Below are positions 1 through 7,046 of a stretch of DNA of 10,910 nucleotides, in pieces (the first letter of the stretch is position 1; each line of letters starts with the position of its first letter). Both the position numbers and the translations under genes were made by a program. The notes below the pieces were generated by a model. The model was given only the letters and a program-made list of their open reading frames with translations. It searched no databases and was not told the origin of the DNA. The DNA is from an uncultured Rubrobacteraceae bacterium (lineage in GTDB: Bacteria; Actinomycetota; Rubrobacteria; Rubrobacterales; Rubrobacteraceae), in assembly GCA_902805985.1 (NCBI GenBank), contig CADCUW010000546.1, positions 1 to 10,910 of the forward strand, given 5' to 3'.

Positions 1-139
1 CCACGAGCGGGTACTCGTTGCCGTCCTCCCAGGTGACCGTGCGGCTCGTCTCTATCGTCGAGCGGGAGAGGATCGCGAAGTCCGCGCTGTTGTCGCGGAA
101 CACGACCGGCCTGTACTCGGGATGTATACCCTTCTTCAT
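1..139 (-). CDS. rpmE2: 50S ribosomal protein L31 type B, partial (C-terminus outside window)
   Basis: Structural protein of the large ribosomal subunit. The 46 visible codons begin [14 protein letters not shown] and include [10 protein letters not shown], the hallmark of bacterial L31. There is no cysteine in the visible part, where the zinc-binding form carries its first Cys, so this is the zinc-independent type B (C-minus) paralogue. The ATG at 137-139 is preceded by AGGAAG at a normal distance, which fixes the start. The gene lies directly downstream of rho, the usual actinobacterial order, but an intrinsic-terminator hairpin separates them, so it depends on read-through or on a promoter I could not identify in the 92-nt gap. 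The reading frame runs off the window edge at base 1; the remaining roughly 30-40 residues are not visible. Confidence 0.93.
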   Translation of the reverse strand, partial: MKKGIHPEYRPVVFRDNSADFAILSRSTIETSRTVTWEDGNEYPLV

Positions 140-183
140 CTTAACTTCCTTCTCTCGGTTCTCGAAGCCCTACAGTTTAACCA

Positions 184-222
184 CGAAAACGGGGAAGGTC
201 CGAAACGTCGCGGACCTTCCCC
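184..222 (-). terminator. Rho-independent terminator downstream of rho
   Basis: A perfect 12-bp stem pairs 191-202 (GGGGAAGGTCCG) with 211-222 around an 8-nt loop. Read on the minus strand it is followed by GTTTTCG, a short T-rich tract, and it begins 9 nt after the rho stop codon. The orientation and position fit termination of the rho transcript before rpmE2. The T tract is short, so read-through into rpmE2 is possible. No T tract follows on the plus strand, so a bidirectional role is unlikely. Confidence 0.8.
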
Positions 223-231
223 CGGATACCT

Positions 232-1770
232 CTAGCCGCGGACGCGTTGGATCTCGCGCAGGAACTCGGCGTTGGAGCGGGTCTCCTTGAGCTTCTGGAT
301 CAGGAGCTCTATCTTCTGCGCCCCGTCGAGCGCGTTCAATATGCCCCGCACCTGCCAGACCCGCTGGGCCTCGGCCGGCTCCATGAGCAGCTCTTCCTTG
401 CGCGTCGAGGAGTCCTCGATGTTGATGGCGGGGTAGATCCTGCGGTTCGCGAGCTTGCGCTCGAGGTGGATCTCCATGTTGCCCGTACCCTTGAACTCCT
501 CGTAGATGACCTCGTCCATCCGGCTCCCGGTCTCGACGAGCGCGCTCGCGAGTATCGTCAGAGACCCGCCGTCCTCGATGTTGCGCGCGGCCCCGAAGAA
601 CCGCTTGGGCGGATAGAGCGCCGCGGAGTCCACACCACCGGAGAGGATACGGCCGCTCGCCGGCGCCGCCAGGTTGTACGCCCTGGCAAGACGGGTGATG
701 GAGTCCAGGATCACGACGACGTCCTCGCCCTCCTCGACCAGGCGCCTGACCCGCTCCAGCAGGAGCTCGGCCACCGCTATGTGGTTGTCGGCGGGCTGGT
801 CGAACGTGGAGGCCACGACCGTCGCCTCCTGGACGCTGCGCTGCCAGTCCGTAACCTCCTCCGGCCGCTCGTCGGCGAGCAGCACGAAGAGCTTGGACTC
901 GGGGTAGTTGGCCACTATGGACTGGGCGATCTGCTTGAGGATCGTCGTCTTGCCGGCCTTCGGCGGGGAGACGATCAGACCGCGCTGGCCCTTGCCGATA
1001 GGCGTGATGAGGTCCATGACGCGCGGGGCGATGTCGTTGGGCTTCCACTCCAGGCGCAGGCGGTCCTGCGGGAAGAGCGGGGTGAGGTCGTCGAAGTTCT
1101 GGCGCCAGCGGCCCTTCTGGGGCTCCTCGTCGTTGACGGTCTCGATGCGGACCATCGCCGGGTACTTCTCGCCCTCCCGCGCCGGCCGGATCTGGCCGAC
1201 GACGTGGTCGCCGCGCCTGAGGTTGAAGCGCTTGATCTGGCTGGTCGAGACGTACACGTCGCCCCGGCTCTGGCTGTACCCGCCGGTCCTCAGGAAACCG
1301 AACCCGTCGGGCAACACGTCGAGGATGCCGCTCTGCGAACTCTCCTCGCCGCCGCGCCCATCCTGCTGGCCGCCGCGGTCTTGCTGCCTGCCGCGGTCCT
1401 GCTGCTTGCCATCCTGCTTCCTGCGCTCGTCCCGACGATCCTCGCGCCTGCCCTCCTGGCGCTGCGGTCGACGCTGTTCCGGCGCCGGAGCCTCCTGGAC
1501 CGCGCCGTCGGCCGCCTCGGCCGGGGCCGGCTCCGTCTGGGGCTCGGGAAGGGTCGCCGTGGCGGCGCTCCCGTTGCCGGCCGGCGCCTCAGGGGCGCCG
1601 CCGTTCGTCGCCTCGGCGGTCGTCTGGCCCGCCTGCTCGGTGGCGACCTGATAGATCATCTCCGCGAGCTCAGGCTTGCGGTACTTGCGGTATTGCTTGA
1701 TGCCAAGCTGCGAGGCGATCTGGTGCAGGTCGCTCAGGCGCTTGCGCTCCAGGGTTGCTTTTTCGGTCAT
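232..1770 (-). CDS. rho: Transcription termination factor Rho with low-complexity insert
   Basis: Hexameric RNA helicase/translocase that ends transcription at untranslated RNA. The 512 residues comprise an N-terminal Rho_N helical domain (about 5-45), a disordered insert (about 46-147: first Ala/Pro/Glu-rich, then Arg/Gln/Asp/Gly-rich), the S1-like RNA-binding fold (about 148-215, with GFGFLR at 156-161), and the RecA-like ATPase. Walker A is PPKAGKTT at 269-276, Walker B ends ILDS at 354-357, and the Q-loop region (about 365-392) and [12 protein letters not shown] (428-439) are intact. E. coli Rho is about 419 residues; the insert accounts for the extra length, as in many actinobacterial Rho proteins. 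The ATG at 1768-1770 follows GGAG by 7 nt. It starts 67 nt after the glpX-like stop and probably shares that transcript. A perfect terminator hairpin follows. Nothing suggests loss of function. Confidence 0.97.
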   Translation of the reverse strand: MTEKATLERKRLSDLHQIASQLGIKQYRKYRKPELAEMIYQVATEQAGQTTAEATNGGAPEAPAGNGSAATATLPEPQTEPAPAEAADGAVQEAPAPEQRRPQRQEGRREDRRDERRKQDGKQQDRGRQQDRGGQQDGRGGEESSQSGILDVLPDGFGFLRTGGYSQSRGDVYVSTSQIKRFNLRRGDHVVGQIRPAREGEKYPAMVRIETVNDEEPQKGRWRQNFDDLTPLFPQDRLRLEWKPNDIAPRVMDLITPIGKGQRGLIVSPPKAGKTTILKQIAQSIVANYPESKLFVLLADERPEEVTDWQRSVQEATVVASTFDQPADNHIAVAELLLERVRRLVEEGEDVVVILDSITRLARAYNLAAPASGRILSGGVDSAALYPPKRFFGAARNIEDGGSLTILASALVETGSRMDEVIYEEFKGTGNMEIHLERKLANRRIYPAINIEDSSTRKEELLMEPAEAQRVWQVRGILNALDGAQKIELLIQKLKETRSNAEFLREIQRVRG

Positions 1771-1837
1771 GATGATGCTCCGCCCTTCTTGTTTTGCGAT
1801 GGGGGTACGGCTTTTGCTATGTCGGTTCTAGGAGTTT

Positions 1838-2797
1838 TCAAAGCTGGAAGCCCTTGCGCCCGGCTTCAGGCTCCAGGGCGTGGATGGTATCCATAAATCT
1901 TACCACACGGGGCTCCGTGGACATCACGACCGTGTGGGTCCTGGCGCCGCCCCGGAAGTACCTCACGCCGTTCAATGGCTCGCCCTGGGTTATGCCGGTG
2001 GCGGCGAAGACGACGTCGTCGGCCCGGATCAGATCGTCCAGCGTGAGCTTCATCTCGGGGTCCTCGAACCCGTACTCCTTCAGCTTCTCGACCTGCGAGC
2101 GCTGCGTGGGCCACATCCTGGCCTGCATCTCGCCCCCGAGACACTTGATGACGGCCGCCGCGAGGATACCCTCGGGGGCGCCCCCGATGCCCACGATGGC
2201 GTGGACCTCGGCCCCGCGCATCCCGACGGCGATCGCAGGCGTCAGGTCGCCCTCGGGGCGGATCTGGATCCTGGCGCCCGTCTCCCGGATCTCCTGGATC
2301 AGGTTCTCGTGCCGCTCCCGGTCGAGGACGGCGACGGTGATCTCCTCCGGCCGCCGCTTGATGGCCTTCGCGATGGCCCGGACGTTCTCCCCGACGGGCG
2401 CGTCTATGTCTATGGTCCCCTTCGCCCCGGGGCCGACGATGAGCTTGCTCATGTACATGTCCGGCGTCCGAAGTATCGAACCCCGCGGCGCCGCCGCGAC
2501 CGCTGCGATAGAGCCTTCCTGGCCCCGGATGAGCAACTGGAGCCCCTCGATGGGCTCGACCGCGAGGTCAACCTGCGGCTCGCCCGCGCCGAGCACGTCC
2601 CCGACGTTCAGCGCCCCCGGCCCGCTCTTGGGCGCCCGGACCCGCCCTCTCTCGTCGAGGCGCTCCTCGCGCAGGCTCGCCACCTTGCCCTCGGTGAACA
2701 CGTTTTCGAGGCCCTCTTTGAAGGTCTCCGTCGCGAGCGTGTAGGCCCGCTCGGAATCTCCGGAGCCTTCGAGGCGCGCGACTTGCAGCGCCACCAT
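1838..2797 (-). CDS. GlpX-family (class II fructose-1,6-bisphosphatase) homologue with degenerate metal site
   Basis: The C-terminal three quarters match GlpX closely: VDLAVEPIEG, TPDMYMSKLIVGPGAKGTIDID, LDRERHENLIQEI, GIGGAPEGILAAAVIKCLGGEMQAR and the C-terminal FAATGITQGE. Family members hydrolyse fructose-1,6-bisphosphate in gluconeogenesis using divalent metals. The N-terminal quarter is abnormal: the usual GRGDKNxAD is GSGDSERAY, the GEGE loop is replaced by a basic stretch about ten residues longer (near 43-62), and the metal-binding Asp in VDPIEG is Glu. Only the later GAPEG glutamate survives. The first standard start is the ATG at 2795-2797, but family-like sequence (VAVEYAAVTE) continues about 13 codons upstream to an ATA at 2834-2836, before the TAG at 2861-2863. 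It is likely a divergent paralogue, perhaps a regulatory or altered-specificity protein; a working FBPase is not excluded. It lies between cDPG synthetase and rho. I withhold the symbol because activity is doubtful. Confidence 0.85.
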   Translation of the reverse strand: MVALQVARLEGSGDSERAYTLATETFKEGLENVFTEGKVASLREERLDERGRVRAPKSGPGALNVGDVLGAGEPQVDLAVEPIEGLQLLIRGQEGSIAAVAAAPRGSILRTPDMYMSKLIVGPGAKGTIDIDAPVGENVRAIAKAIKRRPEEITVAVLDRERHENLIQEIRETGARIQIRPEGDLTPAIAVGMRGAEVHAIVGIGGAPEGILAAAVIKCLGGEMQARMWPTQRSQVEKLKEYGFEDPEMKLTLDDLIRADDVVFAATGITQGEPLNGVRYFRGGARTHTVVMSTEPRVVRFMDTIHALEPEAGRKGFQL

Positions 2798-2891
2798 CTC
2801 CGTTACGGCCGCGTACTCGACGGCAACCGATGCTATGGTCCCCGGGCGGGGATCGACCGCGCTAATAAACTCTCACCAGACCTCCCGTGCC

Positions 2892-2920
2892 GGCCAGAGG
2901 GTGGCCCGTTCTCTACGGGC
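2892..2920 (-). other. Two mutually exclusive small hairpins in the GlpX-like leader
   Basis: GCCCGT (2904-2909) pairs with ACGGGC (2915-2920) over a 5-nt loop. GGCCA (2892-2896) pairs with TGGCC (2902-2906) over a 5-nt loop. The two stems share bases 2904-2906, so only one can form at a time. This resembles a small RNA switch, but at this GC content short stems arise easily by chance. Confidence 0.3.
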
Positions 2921-3006
2921 GCCTTTGATGGCAGGATGTGCTTGGAAACGTCGCGGAGCGGCTCCTTACTTCCAGAGTGATCGGAACCGACGTATCGGAC
3001 GGACAA

Positions 3007-3012
3007 AGTATA
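3007..3012 (-). promoter_or_regulatory. Candidate -10 box for the GlpX-like gene and rho
   Basis: TATACT on the minus strand differs from the sigma-70 -10 consensus by one base and sits 29 nt after the cDPG synthetase stop codon. TG lies directly before it rather than one base further upstream, and the -35 position at 17-bp spacing reads TGGTCG, which is weak. If used, transcription would start near 3000 and give a leader of about 160-200 nt. Position and sequence support it only moderately. Confidence 0.4.
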
Positions 3013-3040
3013 CACGCTCCCCCGGACGACGACCACCGCC

Positions 3041-4351
3041 TCAACCTTCCGCCACCGCCCGGCGCGCGAGCCGGAGCAGCTCCCCGTCTAGCCCCTCCCC
3101 GACGGGGTCGTTGTCGCAGTAGAGGACGGGCCTCCCCTCCTCAGACCCGCGCCGGGTCACCACGTCCACGGCCGCGGCCTTTATCTCCGTCAGATAAGCC
3201 TCCACGGGCGGCATCCCGTCCAGGTCCGTCGCCAGTCGCCGCCTGTCCGAGAGGTTGCCGGAAGAGGCCACGACCTCGCAGCCGTAGCTCTCCTCCAGAT
3301 GGCGCGCGAGCTTGCCGAGCACCGCTTCGGGCGCCGTCGAGACGTAGGCCACCCGTTTACCCGAGATCTCGCCCACGGGCCTGGGCCTGAAGACCGTGGG
3401 CACGACGCTGATGCCGGGCCGGATCTCGCGTATCCGCCGGACGAGGTCCCGCACCTTCGCCCCGTCGGCCATCGGCTCCTCGCTCATGGTCAGGAGGACG
3501 AGGTCGGAGATCATGACCCGGTAAGCCCCCAGGTAGCCCACGACGTACTCGGGGTCCTGGTGCGCGCCCGCGACCAGTATCCTCGCGTCCACCTTGACCG
3601 GCGGCATCGCCGCCCCTGAGCCGTCGAAGAGCGTCACGCCCGTGTCGAGCCCGTTGGCGATCTCGGCGCCTTCGAGCACGTTCGAGACGAACGGCTCCCC
3701 GGCGAACCCGCCGCCGCACCTCCGGCACCCGACCGTCGTCACCCGGCTGAGGGCCGCCGTCTCGTAGTAGTCGCTCGCCGCGTGCGCCCCCCGCTCCAGG
3801 GCTTCGAGCAGGTACGCGCTCCCGACCTCCAGCTTGTGGCCCTCTATCACCTCCGGGCGCGGCGGCCCCCCGCGCCCCATCGAGACGACCCCTGGATCGA
3901 ACCCCTCCCGGGCCAGGAGCCGCGCCAGATAACCCGAGACGGCCGTCTTCCCCACCCGCTTGCCCGTCCCCACGACCGCGAGGGATGGCTTGGTGGAGAC
4001 GTCGCGCAGTTCGGGCGGCCTCATCTCGAAGTCGCTGCCGACGTAGCGGGCGCCAGCGGCGAGGGCGTGGGAGGCTATCCGCATCCTCTCCCGGTAGCCG
4101 ACCACGGGCTCGTCGGAGAGGTCTACGACGACGTCCACCGCGTACTCCGAGAGGGCCCGGGCGACCGCGGAGACGGGGTCGGCGCCGTGCACGAGCGGCA
4201 GGCCGTAGTCCGTTCCCTCCTTGAGCTTCTCCGTGCCGCCGAGAAACGCCGCCGCCACACCCGAGGCGCCCATCGAACCCGTGACGCTTCGCATGGCGTC
4301 GAGGACGACGGGCGGGTAGTGCTCGCCGTCTATGAGAAAGAGCGCCCGCAC
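3041..4351 (-). CDS. cpgS: Cyclic 2,3-diphosphoglycerate synthetase
   Basis: ATP-dependent cytoplasmic enzyme that closes the intramolecular phosphoanhydride of 2,3-diphosphoglycerate to give cyclic DPG, a thermoprotectant and phosphate store in methanogens such as Methanothermus. The 436 residues show MRALFLIDGEHYPP at the N-terminus, a P-loop GTGKRVGKTA at 128-137, VSMGRGGPPRPEVIEG (156-171), a CxxC pair (Cys209, Cys212), FDGSGAAMPPVKVD (242-255) and a C-terminal YCDNDPVGEGLDGE; the size and order fit the family. The start is GTG at 4349-4351, 6 nt after the stop of the upstream phosphoesterase gene, with only a weak Shine-Dalgarno, so translation is probably coupled. The assignment rests on recalled family motifs. 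The substrate in this organism is inferred, and a related ligase activity on another bisphosphorylated acid cannot be excluded. Confidence 0.85.
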   Translation of the reverse strand: MRALFLIDGEHYPPVVLDAMRSVTGSMGASGVAAAFLGGTEKLKEGTDYGLPLVHGADPVSAVARALSEYAVDVVVDLSDEPVVGYRERMRIASHALAAGARYVGSDFEMRPPELRDVSTKPSLAVVGTGKRVGKTAVSGYLARLLAREGFDPGVVSMGRGGPPRPEVIEGHKLEVGSAYLLEALERGAHAASDYYETAALSRVTTVGCRRCGGGFAGEPFVSNVLEGAEIANGLDTGVTLFDGSGAAMPPVKVDARILVAGAHQDPEYVVGYLGAYRVMISDLVLLTMSEEPMADGAKVRDLVRRIREIRPGISVVPTVFRPRPVGEISGKRVAYVSTAPEAVLGKLARHLEESYGCEVVASSGNLSDRRRLATDLDGMPPVEAYLTEIKAAAVDVVTRRGSEEGRPVLYCDNDPVGEGLDGELLRLARRAVAEG

Positions 4352-4357
4352 GGAGCT

Positions 4358-5182
4358 CTAGCTGATCGTCCGCCGCTGGCCGCGGTCCCCGGGTCGTCCG
4401 TCGCCCTGGATCTCCTCGTAGTGGCGGTACTCGTGGGTCCGCGCGTCGAAGTCCACGATCAACTCGCGGTCCTTGAACGGGTACTTGCGGAAGACCCTCA
4501 CCCGCCCGTCCTCGATCTCGATGACGTTGTAGCAGGGTCGCGTGTTGCCGCGCAGGCGCGTCGTCGAGGCGGTACCCGCGTTCACTATGAACATGTCCTC
4601 CAGCTTCCACGAGTACGGCACGTGCTTGTGCCCGGAGAGGACGAGGTCGACCCGTGTGTCGGCGAGCAACTCGAGCACGTCCCCGGCGTCGTAGATGATG
4701 TTGCGCTCCCGGCCCGTCCCGGGGATCGGGATCAGGTGGTGGTGGATCACGAATATCTTGAGCTTGTCCTCGGTCTTGGCGAAGGTGTCGTGGATAAAGT
4801 CGTAGTGCTCTCGCCCCACCCGGCCGTCGTTGAGGTCAGGCTCAGAAGAGTCTATGCCGACCATCACGGCGTCCTCGAACTCGATGCACGAGTACCGGTC
4901 CCCGAAGAGGCGCTCGAAGTGGATATACCCCACGTTGCGCGAATCGTGGTTGCCGGGGATGACCATCACGTTCTGGCAGTCGAAGCGCCGGATGTACTCC
5001 GCGGCCGTCTCGAACTCCTGGCGGTACCCCGCGTTCGTCAGGTCCCCCGAGACCACGACAGCCTCCGGGTCGAGCTCGTTTATCTCAAGGATGGAGCGCT
5101 CCAGGAGGTCCGAGATAAAGTACGGGCTGCCGCAGTGGATGTCGCTGATCTGGCAGATCGTCAACCGGCCGCCTCTGCTCAT
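4358..5182 (-). CDS. Calcineurin-like metallophosphoesterase (CpdA/Icc-like)
   Basis: Binuclear-metal phosphoesterase of the class III cyclic-nucleotide phosphodiesterase type; the substrate is unknown. All five family motifs are present in order: SDIH (Asp14, His16), GDLTN (46-50), GNHD (77-80), IHHH (146-149) and GHKH (184-187). No signal peptide or membrane segment is seen, so it should be cytoplasmic. I chose the ATG at 5180-5182, preceded by GGGGAG; a TTG at 5201-5203 in the same frame would add seven residues, but homology begins only at RLTICQISDIH. The product is 274 residues. An extended -10 box lies about 40 nt upstream, and the stop is 6 nt before the cDPG synthetase start, so the two form an operon. 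The context suggests it acts on a phosphorylated metabolite linked to cDPG, for example hydrolysis of the cyclic anhydride; that is inference. Confidence 0.9.
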   Translation of the reverse strand: MSRGGRLTICQISDIHCGSPYFISDLLERSILEINELDPEAVVVSGDLTNAGYRQEFETAAEYIRRFDCQNVMVIPGNHDSRNVGYIHFERLFGDRYSCIEFEDAVMVGIDSSEPDLNDGRVGREHYDFIHDTFAKTEDKLKIFVIHHHLIPIPGTGRERNIIYDAGDVLELLADTRVDLVLSGHKHVPYSWKLEDMFIVNAGTASTTRLRGNTRPCYNVIEIEDGRVRVFRKYPFKDRELIVDFDARTHEYRHYEEIQGDGRPGDRGQRRTIS

Positions 5183-5223
5183 GCTCTCCCCGTCGCTAGC
5201 CAACCCCTGGAATACCCCGAAAA

Positions 5224-5232
5224 GTATAGCAA
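5224..5232 (-). promoter_or_regulatory. Extended -10 promoter of the phosphoesterase-cDPG synthetase operon
   Basis: On the minus strand TGC-TATACT combines a TGn extension with a near-consensus -10 hexamer (5224-5229). There is no recognisable -35 at 16-18 bp. The predicted start near 5217 leaves about 35 nt to the ATG at 5182, room for the GGGGAG ribosome site. The same TGC extension occurs before two other transcripts in this window. Confidence 0.6.
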
Positions 5233-5263
5233 AGCCCCCTCAACCCCCGCTCTAGTTGGATTG

Positions 5264-5277
5264 GGGCCGCGGCCCCG
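5264..5277. repeat. Perfect 14-bp GC palindrome
   Basis: GGGGCCGCGGCCCC reads identically on both strands, between the argS end and the phosphoesterase promoter. It could be a protein-binding site, part of a transcript-end structure, or a REP-like relic. No T tract follows on either strand, so it is not a standard intrinsic terminator. Confidence 0.5.
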
Positions 5278-5329
5278 AATCATCCCACCCCGACATACCT
5301 CGAAATACCTGTCCGCCAAACACCCGTAG

Positions 5330-5350
5330 GGGCGGGTTTGAAAACCGCCC
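5330..5350. repeat. REP-like GC-rich hairpin downstream of argS
   Basis: GGGCGG (5330-5335) pairs with CCGCCC (5345-5350), continued by TTT/AAA after one mismatch, inside the context GTAGGGGCGGGTTTG. Similar GTAGGGGCGGGTTT palindromes are, as I recall, interspersed in several bacterial genomes. It lies 59 nt past the argS stop and lacks a T tract, so I call it a dispersed-repeat candidate rather than a terminator. Confidence 0.4.
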
Positions 5351-5408
5351 GCGCCACCGGCAGCCATTGGCACGAGGCCTGCGGGAAAGGAAGCGCCGCC
5401 CGGGTGCC

Positions 5409-7046
5409 CTACATCTTCTCCGGTGCCGTGACGCCGACGAGCTCAAGTCCCGTCCGCAGCACCACCTTGCTAGCCGCGCACAGCGCGAGCCTGCGGGCGC
5501 GCAGGTCCGAATCATCGACCAGCACCCGGTGGACCGTGTAGAACTGGTGGAAGCGGTTGGCGAGGGTCTCGAGGTAGGTTGGGATGGGGTGGACCTCACG
5601 CCGGTCGGCGGCGTTCTGGATCACCCTGGGAAAGTCGAGCAACTCGAGCACGAGTTGGCGCTCCTCGGGGGCGAGCTCTCCGGTGGGGACTTCCCCGATC
5701 TCCTCCTGACGCACCCCGGCCCGCTCGAAGATGCTCGCTATGCGGGCGTGGGCGTACTGCACGTAGAAGACGGGGTTCTCGTCGGACTGCTTCACGGCCA
5801 GCTCTAGGTCGAAGTTGATCTCGCTCCTGTGTGAGGACCGGACGTAGAAGTACCGCGCCACGTCCTCCCCCACCTCGTCGAGAAGCTCGTCGAGCGTCAC
5901 GAAGTTGCCGGCCCGCTTGCTGAACTTGACCTGCTCGCCCTCGCGTACGAGCTTGACGAGCCGCACGAGCTCGACCTCGTAGAAGTCCTCGGGCAGGCCG
6001 AGGGCCAGCAGCCCCGCCTGGATGCGGGGCGGGTAGCCGGCATGGTCAGCCCCGAGCACGTCAACCGCCGTGGTGAAGCCCCGCTCGTACTTGTTGCGGT
6101 GGTAGGCGACGTCAGGGGCCATGTACGTGTAGGAACCGTCCCGCTTGCGCAGGACCCTGTCCTTGTCGTCCCCGAACCTGGAGGAGTCGAGCCAGAGGGC
6201 GCCCTCGCTCTCGTAGACGCGCCCGGCCCTCTCGAGCCCGGAGAGCGTGGCCTCGATCTCCCCCGACTCGTAGAGGTCTTTCTCGTTAAAGTAATTGTCG
6301 AAGCGCGCCCGCACCCTTGCGAGCGTCCGCTGGATGTCGTCCATGCACCAGCGCGTGGCGAACGCCGAGATCTCGGTAAGCGCCTCGTCAGGGGGCATCT
6401 CGAGGTAGGCCTCGCCCCGCTCGTCCGCGAGGTCTTGCGCTATCTCTCGCACGTACTCGCCCGGGTACGACAGGTTCGGGTCGGAGACGGGCCACTCCGT
6501 GCCGTAGATGCCGGCGTACTGGACGGCCACGGACTCGCCGAAGAGGCGGATCTGGTTCCCGCCGTCGTTGAAGTAGTACTCCCTGTAGACCGGCCGCCCC
6601 GCCGCCTCGAGCACCCTGGAAAGCGAGTCCCCGAAGGCCGCCTGCCGCCCGTGCCCGACGTGCATCGGCCCGGTGGGGTTGACGCTGACGTACTCGAGCA
6701 TGAAGGGCTCACCCTCGGGCTCCTTCAGCCCGAAACGGTCGCCCGCTTCGAGCAGCGCCCCGACCTCGGCGCACAACGCCTCATCCGAGAGCCAGAAGTT
6801 CACGAAGCCGGGCCCGGCGACACCGGCCTTCCGCAGGTAAGGCGCCTCAAGCGCTCCGACCAGGTTCTCCGCGACCTCCCTCGGGTTGCGCCGGAAAACC
6901 TTCGCGTTCACCAGTGCCACGTTCGTCGCGAAGTCCCCGTGCCCGGGATCGTTTGGCCGCTCGACGTGGACGTCTTCCAACTCCACGTCGTAGACCCTCA
7001 GGGCAGCCTCCCTGACGTCGTCCGACAGGCGCCCCTCGAAGCTCAC
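5409..7046 (-). CDS. argS: Arginyl-tRNA synthetase
   Basis: Class Ia aminoacyl-tRNA synthetase charging tRNA-Arg with arginine using ATP in the cytoplasm. The 545 residues have the usual length and layout: N-terminal tRNA-recognition domain (about 1-80, with GHGDFATNVA at 35-44), Rossmann catalytic core with VNPTGPMHVGH (HIGH signature HVGH at 129-132), the ArgRS-typical YYFNDGGNQI (157-166), KFSKRAGN (374-381, KMSKS equivalent), and a C-terminal DALR anticodon-binding helical domain from about 425 ending in APEKM. The start is GTG at 7044-7046, overlapping the stop of the upstream DUF3006-like gene as GTGA, so translation is coupled and both share one promoter. No T-box or other leader is present, because the transcript appears to begin at the upstream start codon. 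Nothing is truncated or missing. Confidence 0.98.
   Translation of the reverse strand: MSFEGRLSDDVREAALRVYDVELEDVHVERPNDPGHGDFATNVALVNAKVFRRNPREVAENLVGALEAPYLRKAGVAGPGFVNFWLSDEALCAEVGALLEAGDRFGLKEPEGEPFMLEYVSVNPTGPMHVGHGRQAAFGDSLSRVLEAAGRPVYREYYFNDGGNQIRLFGESVAVQYAGIYGTEWPVSDPNLSYPGEYVREIAQDLADERGEAYLEMPPDEALTEISAFATRWCMDDIQRTLARVRARFDNYFNEKDLYESGEIEATLSGLERAGRVYESEGALWLDSSRFGDDKDRVLRKRDGSYTYMAPDVAYHRNKYERGFTTAVDVLGADHAGYPPRIQAGLLALGLPEDFYEVELVRLVKLVREGEQVKFSKRAGNFVTLDELLDEVGEDVARYFYVRSSHRSEINFDLELAVKQSDENPVFYVQYAHARIASIFERAGVRQEEIGEVPTGELAPEERQLVLELLDFPRVIQNAADRREVHPIPTYLETLANRFHQFYTVHRVLVDDSDLRARRLALCAASKVVLRTGLELVGVTAPEKM

Larger units (their letters stand above)
2798..3040 (-). other. Gene-free leader between cDPG synthetase and the GlpX-like gene
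   Basis: No convincing complete gene is seen in these 243 bases. On the minus strand the region holds a TATACT box (3007-3012), two small overlapping hairpins (2892-2920), a GC-rich fold next to the possible ATA start (2837-2858), and codons continuing the GlpX homology between 2798 and about 2836. I see no T-rich terminator after the upstream gene, so read-through from the phosphoesterase operon is possible. Confidence 0.5.

Noticed and set aside
1814..1841. Possible rho promoter with TTGAAA (1836-1841) on the minus strand
   Set aside because: The -35-like box is good, but no acceptable -10 lies at 16-18 bp (TAGCAA at best). Cotranscription with the upstream GlpX-like gene is simpler.
247..1896. 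Long open frames on the plus strand opposite rho and other genes
   Set aside because: They are antisense shadows produced by GC-rich codon bias. Their translations are low-complexity Arg/Leu/Pro-rich with no family motif, while the minus-strand frames encode recognised proteins throughout.
2834..2860. tRNA T-arm-like sequence (GGTCGATCCCC... ending ACCA) next to the GlpX-like start
   Set aside because: The T stem has a mismatch, the loop begins with G instead of T, no matching 5' acceptor strand lies about 75 nt upstream, and the region is coding-like in the GlpX frame.
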